Positions 1 to 8,294 of a stretch of DNA of 54,262 nt are shown here, in pieces (the first letter of the stretch is position 1; each line of letters opens with the position of its first letter). Source of the stretch: JBMOLL01 sp049325415. Its GTDB lineage: Bacteria > Bacteroidota > Bacteroidia > Bacteroidales > GCA-2748055. The notes below the pieces were generated by a model, which worked only from the letters and a program-made list of their open reading frames with translations, was not told the origin of the DNA and made no database searches. A program made the position numbers and the translations under genes. The stretch covers positions 1-54,262 of the forward strand of contig JBMOLL010000085.1 of the NCBI GenBank assembly GCA_049325415.1, written 5' to 3'.

Positions 1-13
1 TAACCGTTCTCAA

Positions 14-1269
14 ATGAAAATCGATGTTTTACTCGGCCTCCAGTGGGGCGATGAGGGAAAGGGAAAAGTAGTGGATGTGCTCACTCCTCCTACGATTGTA
101 TTACCCGTTTTCAGGGTGGACCGAACGCCGGTCACACCCTTGAATTCGAAGGCCGGAAACACGTGCTGCATTCCATCCCTTCGGGGATCTTCAGGGAAGA
201 TAAGATCAATATTATTGCCAATGGTGTGGTGCTGGATCCGATCATTTTCATGAAAGAGATCAGGGCCCTGGAAGCTATTGGGGTCGATCTGACCAAAAAT
301 CTCTGGATCTCCCGGAAGGCCCACCTGATCCTCCCCACCCACCGCCTGCTCGATGCCGCCTCGGAAGCTGCCAAGGGGAAAGAAAAGATCGGATCGACGC
401 TGAAAGGCATCGGTCCCACCTACATGGATAAAACGGGCAGGAACGGACTGAGGGTCGGGGATCTCGACCATAATTTCAGGGAAAAATACAATGCACTGAA
501 GGAGAAACACCTTCACCTGCTGAAGAACTACGATTTCGAATTCACGATCAGCGATGAGGAAGCCTGGTTTGAAGGCATGGAACTGATCCGGAAATTCCGG
601 CTGGTCGACAGTGAATACGAACTTTACAGTATGCTCGAAGAAGGAAAGAGCGTACTGGCTGAGGGTGCCCAGGGAACCATGCTCGACATCGATTTCGGTT
701 CCTATCCCTTTGTAACCTCCTCCAATACGATCTGCGCCGGCGCCTGCACCGGAATGGGTGTTGCCCCTGCTGCCATCGGTGAGGTATTCGGAATCTTCAA
801 AGCTTACTGTACCCGCGTGGGCAGCGGCCCCTTCCCTACCGAACTGGAAGATGAGACCGGGGAAAGCCTCCGCGCCATCGGCCATGAGTTTGGTGCCACC
901 ACCGGCCGTCCGCGCCGCTGCGGCTGGCTCGACCTGGTTGCCCTGAAATACAGTGTGATGTTGAACGGCGTCACGCAGCTGATCATGACCAAGACCGATG
1001 TGCTCGACAGCTTCGACACCATCCGCGTAGCCACAGCCTACATGATCGACGGTGAACTCACCGACCGGGTGCCCTACCAGCTCGACAGCCAGGTCACCCC
1101 GGTGTACACCGACCTTCCCGGATGGAAGAAAGACCTCACCGGTATCCGTTCCAAAGAGCAATTCCCGAAAGAACTGACGGAATACATCCGCTTCCTGGAA
1201 AAGGAACTGAAGATCCCTGTAAGATATGTTTCCGTCGGACCCGACAGGGAACAGATCATCACGATGTGA
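14..1269 (+). CDS. purA: Adenylosuccinate synthetase, interrupted by a frameshift
   Basis: PurA joins IMP and aspartate using GTP to make adenylosuccinate, the first committed step to AMP in the cytoplasm. The N-terminal frame from the ATG at 14 reads the P-loop motif QWGDEGKGK and runs to VDVLTP. The rest of the protein continues in a different frame as YD..TRFQGGPNAGHT, so a one-base loss lies at about 86-91; restoring it gives about 418 residues, normal for the family. Catalytic Asp (QWGDEGKGK) and His (NAGHT) lie on opposite sides of the break. Downstream, GAQGT, SSNT, GATTGRPRR and STGPDR-like (SVGPDR) motifs are all intact, with no other stop. This fits a recent indel or an assembly error close to a contig edge better than a decayed gene. 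Whether a functional protein is made from this exact sequence is doubtful. Confidence 0.93.
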
Positions 1270-1275
1270 TCCTTT

Positions 1276-1809
1276 TTATTCGCTGAAAGCAAAGGTATGG
1301 GTAAGACAGAGTGAGAGAGGAAAGACAAAACCTGTCAGAAGTCTTCTTTCAAAATACTGCTCAAGAGGGATATCTCCCCGGACCTGGATATTGAGCCATT
1401 CGAACTTGTAATTCAGACATAGTGTTAAAACCGAATAGCCAAATTCCCCATTGAGCAGAATGTTATCGGTCCAGCCATCATAGGTCCAGCCTGGCCCTGT
1501 TTCAAGTGAGAACCTCTCACTGACCCTATAATCAAGTGTCAGGTAATTAAATGAGTAAAAATGCAGTATTTCATAGTTCAAGCGTTGTGTGATAGAATAG
1601 GGCAAGCGTGATATTTTCCCTATAGCTTCGTAGCGATAACCGATCCCGAATGCAGACTCCCCGATTTGATAATGCAAGCCCAAAGACGGTCCGCCAAGAT
1701 ATTCAAGCGGAGTATAACGGTAGCCCAAAACAAATCCCAGGTGATTTGGCTGGGCGCTCAGGTTTATGCTGCAGAAAAAAAACGTTAAAAACAGAACCTT
1801 TCTTTTCAT
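1276..1809 (-). CDS. Putative small outer-membrane beta-barrel protein
   Basis: The 177-residue product starts with a clear signal peptide (MKRKVLFLTFFF...LSAQ). It then shows alternating aromatic/hydrophobic and polar residues with many Tyr, Gly and Phe, ending in Phe-rich strands (LCLTHTFAFSE). This pattern fits an eight-strand outer-membrane barrel. I do not recognise a named family. It converges on purA with only six bases between the stop codons and has no operon partner. The function is unknown; the barrel fold is inferred from composition and periodicity only. Confidence 0.6.
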   Translation of the reverse strand: MKRKVLFLTFFFCSINLSAQPNHLGFVLGYRYTPLEYLGGPSLGLHYQIGESAFGIGYRYEAIGKISRLPYSITQRLNYEILHFYSFNYLTLDYRVSERFSLETGPGWTYDGWTDNILLNGEFGYSVLTLCLNYKFEWLNIQVRGDIPLEQYFERRLLTGFVFPLSLCLTHTFAFSE

Positions 1810-2011
1810 AATCAGAATTTTAGACTAGTTGACATAGATAAAACGATAAATTCGCTCCATTATTTCTTTGTTTTTCTCCCTGCTTTATAGGCGCCAAGCG
1901 ATCCGGAATCCGGAGTGTCTGCCCGGCGCAGAACAAAGATTCTTCCTGACTGAAACATAAATTCTCCAACTTTTTACTAATTTGAAGCGCCAAAAACTAC
2001 AACTAAACACT

Positions 2012-3916
2012 ATGAAAACCCTGAATCAGTTTTTTGAAGGACATGTGATCCGGAACGCCAGCAATCCCCTCATGTGGGAGAAGCGTGACGGGGCTTACCA
2101 GGCATCGACCTACAGCGAGGTCCGGACGATGGTGTATCAGTTCGCCGCTGCCCTGATGGACCTCGGGATACAGAAAGGTGATCACCTGGCGCTGCTCTCC
2201 GAGGGCAGGACTGCCTGGCTGGTCAGCGAGCTGGGAATCCTCTACGCCGGAGCCGTGAACATTCCTTTAAGCATCAAGCTGGAACCGAGCGACCTTCTTT
2301 TCCGCCTGAACCACGGCGAGGCAAAAATCCTGATCATCTCAAGGCTTCAGCTCAGAAAACTGGCACCCATCAAAGACAAACTGACAACCCTGCAAAAGGT
2401 CATCCTTCTTGATCCGCCCGCCGAGGGGGATCAGGACCTGCTCTATTACGACGAGCTCATGGAAAAAGGAACGGCATACCTGGAAAAGAACAGGGACCGG
2501 TTTGAGGAGCGCTGGCAATCGGTGCAGCCCAACGATGTGGCCAACATCTGCTACACATCGGGAACGACAGCCGATCCGAAAGGGATCATGCTCAGTCACC
2601 GCAACTACACGGCCAATACCGAGCAGGCCCTCACCCTGATGAATATCCCCACCGATTATAAAACCCTCCTGATCCTGCCCTGGGACCACTCTTTCGGTCA
2701 TACCGCCGGCCTGTATTCCTTCATCGCTTCGGGCGCCAGCCTGGCGGCTGTCGATCCCGGCAAAGGAGGAATGGACACGCTGAAGAACATCCCCATAAAT
2801 ATTAAGGAGGTCAGGCCCGACCTGCTGATGAGTGTACCCTCCCTGGCCAAGAACTTCAGGAAGAACATCGAAAAAGGGATCCACGACAAGGGTGCGTTTA
2901 CGGAAAAACTATTCAAACATGCCCTGAATGTTTCCTATAAGCACCAGGGTATCGGCTGGGACAGGGGAAAGGGAATGCGGATCTTCCTGAAACCGCTGGT
3001 AGCCCTTTACGATAAGATCCTCTTCAGCAAGATCCGTGAAGTGTTTGGAGGAAAACTGAAATTCTTTATCGGGGGAGGTGCCCTTCTCGATATCGAACTG
3101 CAGCGTTTTTTCTATGCCATCGGCATCCCGATGATGCAGGGCTATGGCCTTTCGGAATCCTCGCCCATCATCAGCTCCAATGCCCTGCACCGGCATAAGC
3201 TGGGTTCCTCCGGCTTCCTGGCCAAATACCTCGAGGTCAGGATACTGGACGACGAAGGCAATGAACTGCCACTGGGTGAAAAAGGCGAAATCGTGGTGAA
3301 GGGCGAAAATGTGATGCTGGGTTATTACAAAAACCCGGAAGCATCGGCTGATGCCCTTCGCGACGGCTGGCTGCACACCGGCGACCTTGGCTATATGGAT
3401 GGTGACGGTTTCCTTTACGTTCTCGGTCGTTTCAAGAGCCTTCTGATTGCCGACGACGGGGAAAAATACAGTCCGGAAGGCATTGAGGAAGCCATGACCG
3501 AGCAGTCGAAGGTGATCGACCAGGTCATGCTCTTCAACAACCAGCGGCCCTATACGGTTGTGCTTCTTTACCCGAATAAGGAAGCCCTGAAAAGAGCCGT
3601 GAAGGAAAAAGGTGCTGATCCGTCCACTGCCGAAGGAGCAGAAAAAGCCCTGGAAATCCTTCAGTCGGAAGTAAACGAATACCGCACCGGCAACAGGTAT
3701 GGTGAAATGTTCCCGCAGCGCTGGCTGCCGGCTGCTGTTGGCGTTCTTTCGGAGGGATTCACAGAAGATAACAAGATGATGAACTCCACCATGAAAATGG
3801 TGCGGGGCGTGATCACGGAAACCTATCATGAACTGATTGAATTCCTTTACACCCCCGACGCCAAGAACATCCGTAACCCGCATAACCTTCAGGCGATTCA
3901 GAAGTTGCTTTCCTGA
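2012..3916 (+). CDS. Long-chain acyl-CoA synthetase (AMP-binding ligase)
   Basis: An ANL-superfamily enzyme that activates a carboxylic acid, probably a long-chain fatty acid, as an acyl-adenylate and transfers it to CoA at the inner face of the membrane. The P-loop YTSGTT..PKG is at about residues 181-191. The adenine motif GYGLSESSP is near 377, and the hinge region GWLHTGDLGYMDGDGFLYVLGR-type motif lies near 460. The length of 634 residues suits the long-chain group rather than acetyl-CoA synthetase. An in-frame TTG ten codons upstream is possible, but the ATG at 2012 gives a normal N-terminus (MKTLNQFFEGH). The gene stands alone, with a 340-bp gap after it. The exact chain-length preference cannot be read from the sequence. 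Confidence 0.88.
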   Translation: MKTLNQFFEGHVIRNASNPLMWEKRDGAYQASTYSEVRTMVYQFAAALMDLGIQKGDHLALLSEGRTAWLVSELGILYAGAVNIPLSIKLEPSDLLFRLNHGEAKILIISRLQLRKLAPIKDKLTTLQKVILLDPPAEGDQDLLYYDELMEKGTAYLEKNRDRFEERWQSVQPNDVANICYTSGTTADPKGIMLSHRNYTANTEQALTLMNIPTDYKTLLILPWDHSFGHTAGLYSFIASGASLAAVDPGKGGMDTLKNIPINIKEVRPDLLMSVPSLAKNFRKNIEKGIHDKGAFTEKLFKHALNVSYKHQGIGWDRGKGMRIFLKPLVALYDKILFSKIREVFGGKLKFFIGGGALLDIELQRFFYAIGIPMMQGYGLSESSPIISSNALHRHKLGSSGFLAKYLEVRILDDEGNELPLGEKGEIVVKGENVMLGYYKNPEASADALRDGWLHTGDLGYMDGDGFLYVLGRFKSLLIADDGEKYSPEGIEEAMTEQSKVIDQVMLFNNQRPYTVVLLYPNKEALKRAVKEKGADPSTAEGAEKALEILQSEVNEYRTGNRYGEMFPQRWLPAAVGVLSEGFTEDNKMMNSTMKMVRGVITETYHELIEFLYTPDAKNIRNPHNLQAIQKLLS

Positions 3917-4256
3917 CAGGTCGCCGGGAGGAATTCTCGGTGCCTGAGCCCTGAAAAAGGATAAGAAATTGCACAGTTAACCGAAAATCGCAGCCCTCTC
4001 CTTCCACCCGGAAGAGAGGGCTGCGGCTTTACCTCTTTGCTTACGGCTAATTCAAAAAAACAACCCGATTTCCCGCGTTCATTCCTCACCCCTCTCCTCT
4101 CCACATGGAGAGGGGAGTGTGAAAAGGCATACTCCCGGCCTTTTGCTGATTCATCCATCTTTCTCAAAAAAAAACGTACTACTCAGAACAAAATCAGAAC
4201 TAAACTGTTTCTATGTAAGAATTATTCTTTTTTAGAAAATATTCATTTCTCATCCG
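3917..4256. other. 340-bp gap with two pyrimidine/purine palindromes
   Basis: No convincing gene lies here; short open frames on both strands have Lys/Ser-rich, non-coding-like products. A perfect 12-bp stem (3989-4000 with 4014-4025, arms CGCAGCCCTCTC and GAGAGGGCTGCG) is followed by a short T-run and may terminate the acyl-CoA synthetase transcript. A second imperfect palindrome, centred on CCTCTCCACATGGAGAGG, lies at about 4093-4113. The segment before the regulator at 4257 is AT-rich and probably carries its promoter, though no perfect TAnnTTTG box is seen. Confidence 0.6.
3989..4030 (+). terminator. Hairpin after acyl-CoA synthetase gene
   Basis: A 12-bp perfect stem (3989-4000/4014-4025) encloses a 13-nt loop and is followed by GCTTT. 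The T-run is short, so termination efficiency is uncertain. The stem is also repeat-like in character. Confidence 0.45.
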
Positions 4257-4679
4257 ATGGAAGAGGTCACGGCGCGTTTAAAGGAGAAAGGTCTGAAAGT
4301 GACACCGCAAAGAATAGCGGTGCTGGAAGCCCTGATTGAACTGGATAATCATCCGGCTGCAGAAGAGATAGCCGCTTTCGTAAGGAAAAGCCATCCCCAT
4401 ATTGCCACAGGTACAGTTTATCATATCCTGGAAACACTGGTGGAAAACGGGATCATACGCAGGGTGAAAAGCGATCGCGATATCATGCGCTACGACGCGA
4501 TCCTCGAGGATCACCATCATCTCTACTGCCGCGAGACGGACCGGATCGGGGATTATTACGACGAGGAACTGAATGTCCTTCTGAAGAACTATTTTGCCGG
4601 AAAATCAATCCCGGGTTTCAGTATCGAAGAAGTCCGGCTGCAGATTATCGGAAAATTTAAAGACAAGACTATACCGTAA
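4257..4679 (+). CDS. perR: PerR-like Fur-family regulator lacking most structural zinc cysteines
   Basis: A 140-residue winged-helix repressor of the Fur family, probably sensing peroxide through an iron-bound site. LKVTPQRIAVLEAL at the start and TGTVYHILETLVENGII form the DNA-binding domain. Numbered against Bacillus subtilis PerR with a constant offset of five, the regulatory metal ligands are all present: H32, D80, H86, H88 and D99. The Asp at the D85-equivalent position favours PerR over Fur. Of the four structural zinc cysteines only C91 remains; position 94 is Thr and the C-terminal CxxC is absent. The next gene, 33 bp downstream on the same strand, is a peroxiredoxin, the expected target. 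The PerR assignment is inferred from ligand residues and context. Confidence 0.85.
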   Translation: MEEVTARLKEKGLKVTPQRIAVLEALIELDNHPAAEEIAAFVRKSHPHIATGTVYHILETLVENGIIRRVKSDRDIMRYDAILEDHHHLYCRETDRIGDYYDEELNVLLKNYFAGKSIPGFSIEEVRLQIIGKFKDKTIP

Positions 4680-4712
4680 TTTTTATTAATCATTATCTAA
4701 AACCCAAGTATT

Positions 4713-5429
4713 ATGGAAGAAAATCAAGTAAAAGAAGTCGTTTCCATGCCGAGGATCGGCGAAGCAGCTCCCGAGTTTAAAGCTGTGACCACACAGGGAA
4801 ACATCAACTTTCCTTCGGATTATAAAGGAAGCTGGGTTATCCTCTTTTCGCACCCTGCAGATTTCACTCCTGTCTGCACCTCAGAGTTCATGACCTTTGC
4901 CAGTCTGGAAGATAAATTCGCAGAAGCCAACTGTAAACTGGTCGGCCTTTCCGTCGACGGACTCTACAGCCATATCGCCTGGCTGCGTACCATCAAGGAA
5001 AAGATTGAGTACAAAGGCATGAAGAATGTAGAGGTGAAGTTTCCCCTCATTGAGGACATTACCATGGAAGTGGCAAAGAAATACGGAATGATCCAGCCCG
5101 GTGAGAGCAATACCAAGGCTGTACGTGCCGTATTTTTTGTTGATCCAAAAGGCGTGATCCGCACCATCATTTATTACCCCCTGAGCCTTGGAAGGAATTT
5201 TGATGAGCTGTACAGGGTATTGCTGGCGCTGAAAACAGCCGATGAGTTTGGTATTGCCACTCCGGCCGACTGGCGCCCGGGTGACGATGTCATTGTTCCT
5301 CCGGCCGGTTCATGTGGCTCGGCTAAAGACCGTATGGAAGGAAAAGAAGACATGAAGTGCTACGACTGGTTCTTCTGCACCAAACCAATTGATAAGGAAA
5401 CGGTGCTGAAAAAAGTGCTGAAAAAGTAA
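4713..5429 (+). CDS. Peroxiredoxin (Prx6-like, AhpC/TSA superfamily)
   Basis: A thiol peroxidase that reduces hydrogen peroxide and organic peroxides in the cytoplasm. The peroxidatic cysteine is C55 in HPADFTPVCTSEF, with the preceding Thr52 and the distal Arg in the VRAVFFVDPKG region typical of the Prx6 group. The 238-residue length and the long C-terminal extension (DWRPGDDVIVPP) match Prx6-like enzymes of archaea and anaerobic bacteria. Three more cysteines in the C-terminal tail (GSCGS, MKCYDWFFC) could serve as resolving residues. It follows the PerR-like gene closely and ends at a good terminator, so the two probably form a peroxide-inducible unit. Confidence 0.93.
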   Translation: MEENQVKEVVSMPRIGEAAPEFKAVTTQGNINFPSDYKGSWVILFSHPADFTPVCTSEFMTFASLEDKFAEANCKLVGLSVDGLYSHIAWLRTIKEKIEYKGMKNVEVKFPLIEDITMEVAKKYGMIQPGESNTKAVRAVFFVDPKGVIRTIIYYPLSLGRNFDELYRVLLALKTADEFGIATPADWRPGDDVIVPPAGSCGSAKDRMEGKEDMKCYDWFFCTKPIDKETVLKKVLKK

Positions 5430-5451
5430 GCTGGAAACATTTTATGGAAAG

Positions 5452-5484
5452 AGGGCGCGCCAAGTACGGTGCGCCCTTCTTTTT
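5452..5484 (+). terminator. Rho-independent terminator after peroxiredoxin
   Basis: A 7-bp GC-rich stem, AGGGCGC (5452-5458) with GCGCCCT (5471-5477), is followed directly by TCTTTTT. Confidence 0.8.
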
Positions 5485-5574
5485 AGGCATTATAAATTAG
5501 GGCTGACTGCGCTCACCTACAGCCTTCACTCCTGTATTTATTTCTAATTTTACCTGAAGTAAATATTTCAAGGG

Positions 5575-6705
5575 ATGAAATTCGAACTACCAACCCTGTG
5601 CGTACATGCAGGAACCATTAAAGATGAGAAGTTCCGTGGGATCAACTCCCCGATCTACACCTCAACTTCCTATGAATATATTGATCGTGACGACACGGTT
5701 TACCCGCGATATTTCAACACGCCGAACGAACAGTCGGTGGCACAGAGGATCGCTGAGCTGGAATCGTGTGAAGCCGGTCTGGTGTTCAGTTCGGGCATGG
5801 CCGCCATCAGCACGGTACTGTTCACTTTTCTGAGCAAGGGGGATCATGCGGTTTTTCAGAAAGGACTTTACGGGGGGACCAGTCATTTCCTGGCCAGTGA
5901 ATTTGAGCGCTTCGGGATCAGTTACACCGTCGCTGCCAGCCAGGAACCGGCCGATATCGAAGCTGCGATCCGTAAAGAAACCCGGTTGATCTATGTGGAG
6001 ACACCATCCAATCCCCTTATGCGGATTACCGACCTTGCAGGGGTGGCGGCGATCGGGAAAAAGCATGGCGTCCTTACCATGGTCGATAACACCTTTGCCT
6101 CCCCTGTCAACCAGCAGCCTCACACCCTGGGGATCGACATTGTGATGCACAGTGCTACGAAATACCTTGGCGGACACAGTGATATCTGTGCCGGGGCTGT
6201 ACTCGGAACACGGGAAGTGATGAAAAAGGTCCATGCCACTTCGCTGGGTTTCGGGGGAAGCCTGAATGCCATTACCCTGTACCTGCTGGAAAGAAGCATA
6301 AAGACCCTGGATGTCAGGATGCAGCGCATCAACAGCAATGCTGGTTCCGTTGCAGCCTTCCTGGCGCAGCACCCGGCAATTGCAAGGGTGAATTACCCCG
6401 GCCTTCCTGAAGATCCGGGTTATGCCGTTGCCTGTCGCCAGATGAGGGGCTTCGGGGGGATGCTCTCCTTCGAACTGCGTGACGCCGACAGCCTGGCTTT
6501 CCAGAAAAAACTGAAGCTGATCAAACCTTCGATGAGCCTGGGAGGCAGTGAAACCATCGTCAGCTCACCCGTGCTGACCTCCCACCGGCACTTAAGCAAG
6601 GAAGAACGACAGGAAACCGGCATCACCGACGGGCTGATCAGGTTCTCCGCAGGATTGGAGAGCCAGGCCGATCTCATCGAAGACCTCGACCAGGCACTGG
6701 GCTGA
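5575..6705 (+). CDS. Cys/Met metabolism PLP enzyme (cystathionine gamma-synthase/lyase type)
   Basis: A 376-residue fold-type I PLP enzyme of the transsulfuration family. The PLP lysine is K196 in MHSATKYLGGHSD. SSGMAAIS binds the cofactor phosphate, and the Tyr/Arg pair YPRYFNTPN is the inter-subunit phosphate-contact motif. VDNTFASP carries the Asp that holds the PLP nitrogen. The C-terminal SLGGSETIVSSP and RFSAGLES motifs are typical of cystathionine gamma-synthases and lyases. The sequence does not settle between cystathionine gamma-synthase, cystathionine lyase and methionine gamma-lyase. It stands apart from the met cluster at 14-23 kb, has a terminator upstream, and precedes the radical SAM pair by 60 bp. 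Confidence 0.88.
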   Translation: MKFELPTLCVHAGTIKDEKFRGINSPIYTSTSYEYIDRDDTVYPRYFNTPNEQSVAQRIAELESCEAGLVFSSGMAAISTVLFTFLSKGDHAVFQKGLYGGTSHFLASEFERFGISYTVAASQEPADIEAAIRKETRLIYVETPSNPLMRITDLAGVAAIGKKHGVLTMVDNTFASPVNQQPHTLGIDIVMHSATKYLGGHSDICAGAVLGTREVMKKVHATSLGFGGSLNAITLYLLERSIKTLDVRMQRINSNAGSVAAFLAQHPAIARVNYPGLPEDPGYAVACRQMRGFGGMLSFELRDADSLAFQKKLKLIKPSMSLGGSETIVSSPVLTSHRHLSKEERQETGITDGLIRFSAGLESQADLIEDLDQALG

Positions 6706-6765
6706 CGCAACCGTTCTCTCCCGAACTGCATCCTTGAACAAACATTCACCTCAACTACTATCTCA

Positions 6766-7221
6766 ATGAAAAAAGTAAAAACCGGCCTGATTAAAACCTA
6801 CGACAAACTCATCATGGCCTTCCTGGGATTTATGGGCCTTGCCACACAATGCGTGCCCGTTGCCGAATACGGTATGCCCCACGCTGATTATCATTTCAGG
6901 GGAAATATTACAGGCAGGACCGGACAGCAGCCCATTGAAAATATCGAGGTTAAGGTATTTGAAAGCGATACCAATCTGCTGGGACAGTGCCGTACCGATG
7001 CCAACGGGGACTATACCATCGATCTCCAGGGGATGATGACATTCGACTACCAGTTCCGGATCACAGCAGCGGATACGGATGGCAGTGAGAACGGCCTCTT
7101 TACCGATAAAGACACAACGATTACGGTCGATATCGAGGATCTGACCGGTGGTGACGGCAACTGGTACAACGGTGAAATGGACATTATTACCGATATCGAG
7201 CTCGACGAGAGCAATCAATAA
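6766..7221 (+). CDS. Putative lipoprotein of a radical SAM/lipoprotein system
   Basis: A 151-residue exported protein that I match, from memory of the family, to the lipoprotein partner of the Bacteroidota rSAM/lipoprotein system. The N-terminus has a hydrophobic segment (about residues 15-27) ending at C29, then the conserved-looking core C-V-P-V-A-E-Y-G-M-P-H-A-D-Y. The residue before C29 is Gln, not the Gly/Ala/Ser of a normal lipobox. The remainder (GNITGRTGQQPIENIEVKV...GDYTIDLQG) resembles a carboxypeptidase-regulatory-like beta-sandwich, and the tail is acidic. The stop codon overlaps the start of the radical SAM gene by one base, so the two are translationally coupled. The system's biological role is not known; the lipoprotein is the likely modification substrate. 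Confidence 0.82.
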   Translation: MKKVKTGLIKTYDKLIMAFLGFMGLATQCVPVAEYGMPHADYHFRGNITGRTGQQPIENIEVKVFESDTNLLGQCRTDANGDYTIDLQGMMTFDYQFRITAADTDGSENGLFTDKDTTITVDIEDLTGGDGNWYNGEMDIITDIELDESNQ

Positions 7222-8294
7222 TGAAGCCCGGATTAAAGAAGCAAATCCTGTTAAATACCTTCAGGCAGCACCGCCATAACCAGGCACAGCTCCACCCTTT
7301 GAAATACCTGTTCTGGGAGTCGACGCTGCGCTGCAATCTTAAATGCCGGCATTGCGGAAGCGATTGCCGGGTATCGTCCAGTGTTCCCGATATGCCCCTT
7401 GAGGACTTTCTCAGGGTACTCGATGAAATCACCCCGATGGTCAATCCTCATGAAACCATCATTGTGGTTACCGGAGGAGAACCCCTGCTCAGGAAAGACC
7501 TGGAGGTTGCCGGGATGGAATTTATTAAAAGGGGCTTCCCCTGGGGGATGGTTTCCAACGGGCTGGCCCTCACAGAACAGCGTTTCCGCTCCCTGCTCGA
7601 CCACGGGCTGCATTCCATAACCATCAGTCTCGACGGAATGGAAAAACAGCACAACCGGCTGCGCATGCATCCCTCCTCCTGGAGCAAAGCGGTTGCGGCC
7701 ATAAAAATGATTGCCGGAACAAAAGACCTTACCTACGATGTGGTCACCTGCGTTCACCGGGAGAACATCGGTGAACTGAATGAAATGAAGCAATTACTGG
7801 CCCGGATGGGTGTGAACGCCTGGAGGCTGTTTACCATCTTTCCCAAAGGAAGGGCAGCCGACGAAGACTGGATGAACCTCTCTCCCGGAGAGTTTCGCCA
7901 ATTGTTACAGTTTATCAGTGAAACACGAAAGGAAGGTGTTATCAGGGCTTCCTATGGCTGTGAGGGCTACCTTGGCGAGTTTGAAATGGAGGTAAGGGAT
8001 CATCCCTTTTTCTGTCAGGCCGGGATCACCATCGGATCCGTACTGGCCGACGGGAGCATCTCCGCCTGTCCGAGCATCAGGGACTCCTTTAACCAGGGAA
8101 ATATTTACCGGGATTCCTTTGCCGCAACCTGGGAGACGGGCTTTCGCGACATGCGCGACCGTTCCTGGGCAAGGACCGGCCTGTGCGCCGACTGCGGGGT
8201 CTGGAAATGGTGTGAAGGAAACGGCCTGCATCTCCGGGATAAGGAGGATGCAGGTCCGCTGCTTTGTCATTATGAACTGCTGAAGAATTCCTGA
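7221..8294 (+). CDS. Radical SAM/SPASM-like enzyme partnered with a lipoprotein
   Basis: A 357-residue radical SAM enzyme. The [4Fe-4S]-SAM cluster motif CNLKCRHC uses C38, C42 and C45, with an extra C49 close by; TGGEPLL is the SAM-binding GGE motif. The C-terminal half has the cysteine spacing of SPASM/twitch domains: FFCQAGITIGSVLADGS, ACPS, CADCGVWKWC and a last LLCHYEL. These would bind auxiliary iron-sulfur clusters and are typical of enzymes that modify peptides or proteins. It starts within the TAATG overlap with the lipoprotein gene, so the lipoprotein is the obvious substrate candidate. Its stop abuts the stop of the convergent gene with no spacer. The chemistry performed is unknown. 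Confidence 0.9.
   Translation: MKPGLKKQILLNTFRQHRHNQAQLHPLKYLFWESTLRCNLKCRHCGSDCRVSSSVPDMPLEDFLRVLDEITPMVNPHETIIVVTGGEPLLRKDLEVAGMEFIKRGFPWGMVSNGLALTEQRFRSLLDHGLHSITISLDGMEKQHNRLRMHPSSWSKAVAAIKMIAGTKDLTYDVVTCVHRENIGELNEMKQLLARMGVNAWRLFTIFPKGRAADEDWMNLSPGEFRQLLQFISETRKEGVIRASYGCEGYLGEFEMEVRDHPFFCQAGITIGSVLADGSISACPSIRDSFNQGNIYRDSFAATWETGFRDMRDRSWARTGLCADCGVWKWCEGNGLHLRDKEDAGPLLCHYELLKNS

Noticed and set aside
10..1161. 383-codon open frame on the minus strand over purA
   Set aside because: It lies entirely antisense to purA, whose protein motifs are unmistakable; its product has no signal, domain or family pattern.
2909..3883. 324-codon minus-strand frame over the acyl-CoA synthetase
   Set aside because: It is a shadow frame created by codon bias of the real gene; the product is His/Phe-rich without known motifs.
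4037..4339. 100-codon plus-strand frame before the PerR-like gene
   Set aside because: It runs through two palindromes and overlaps the regulator in another frame; the product has a Lys/Ser/Phe-rich, non-coding composition.
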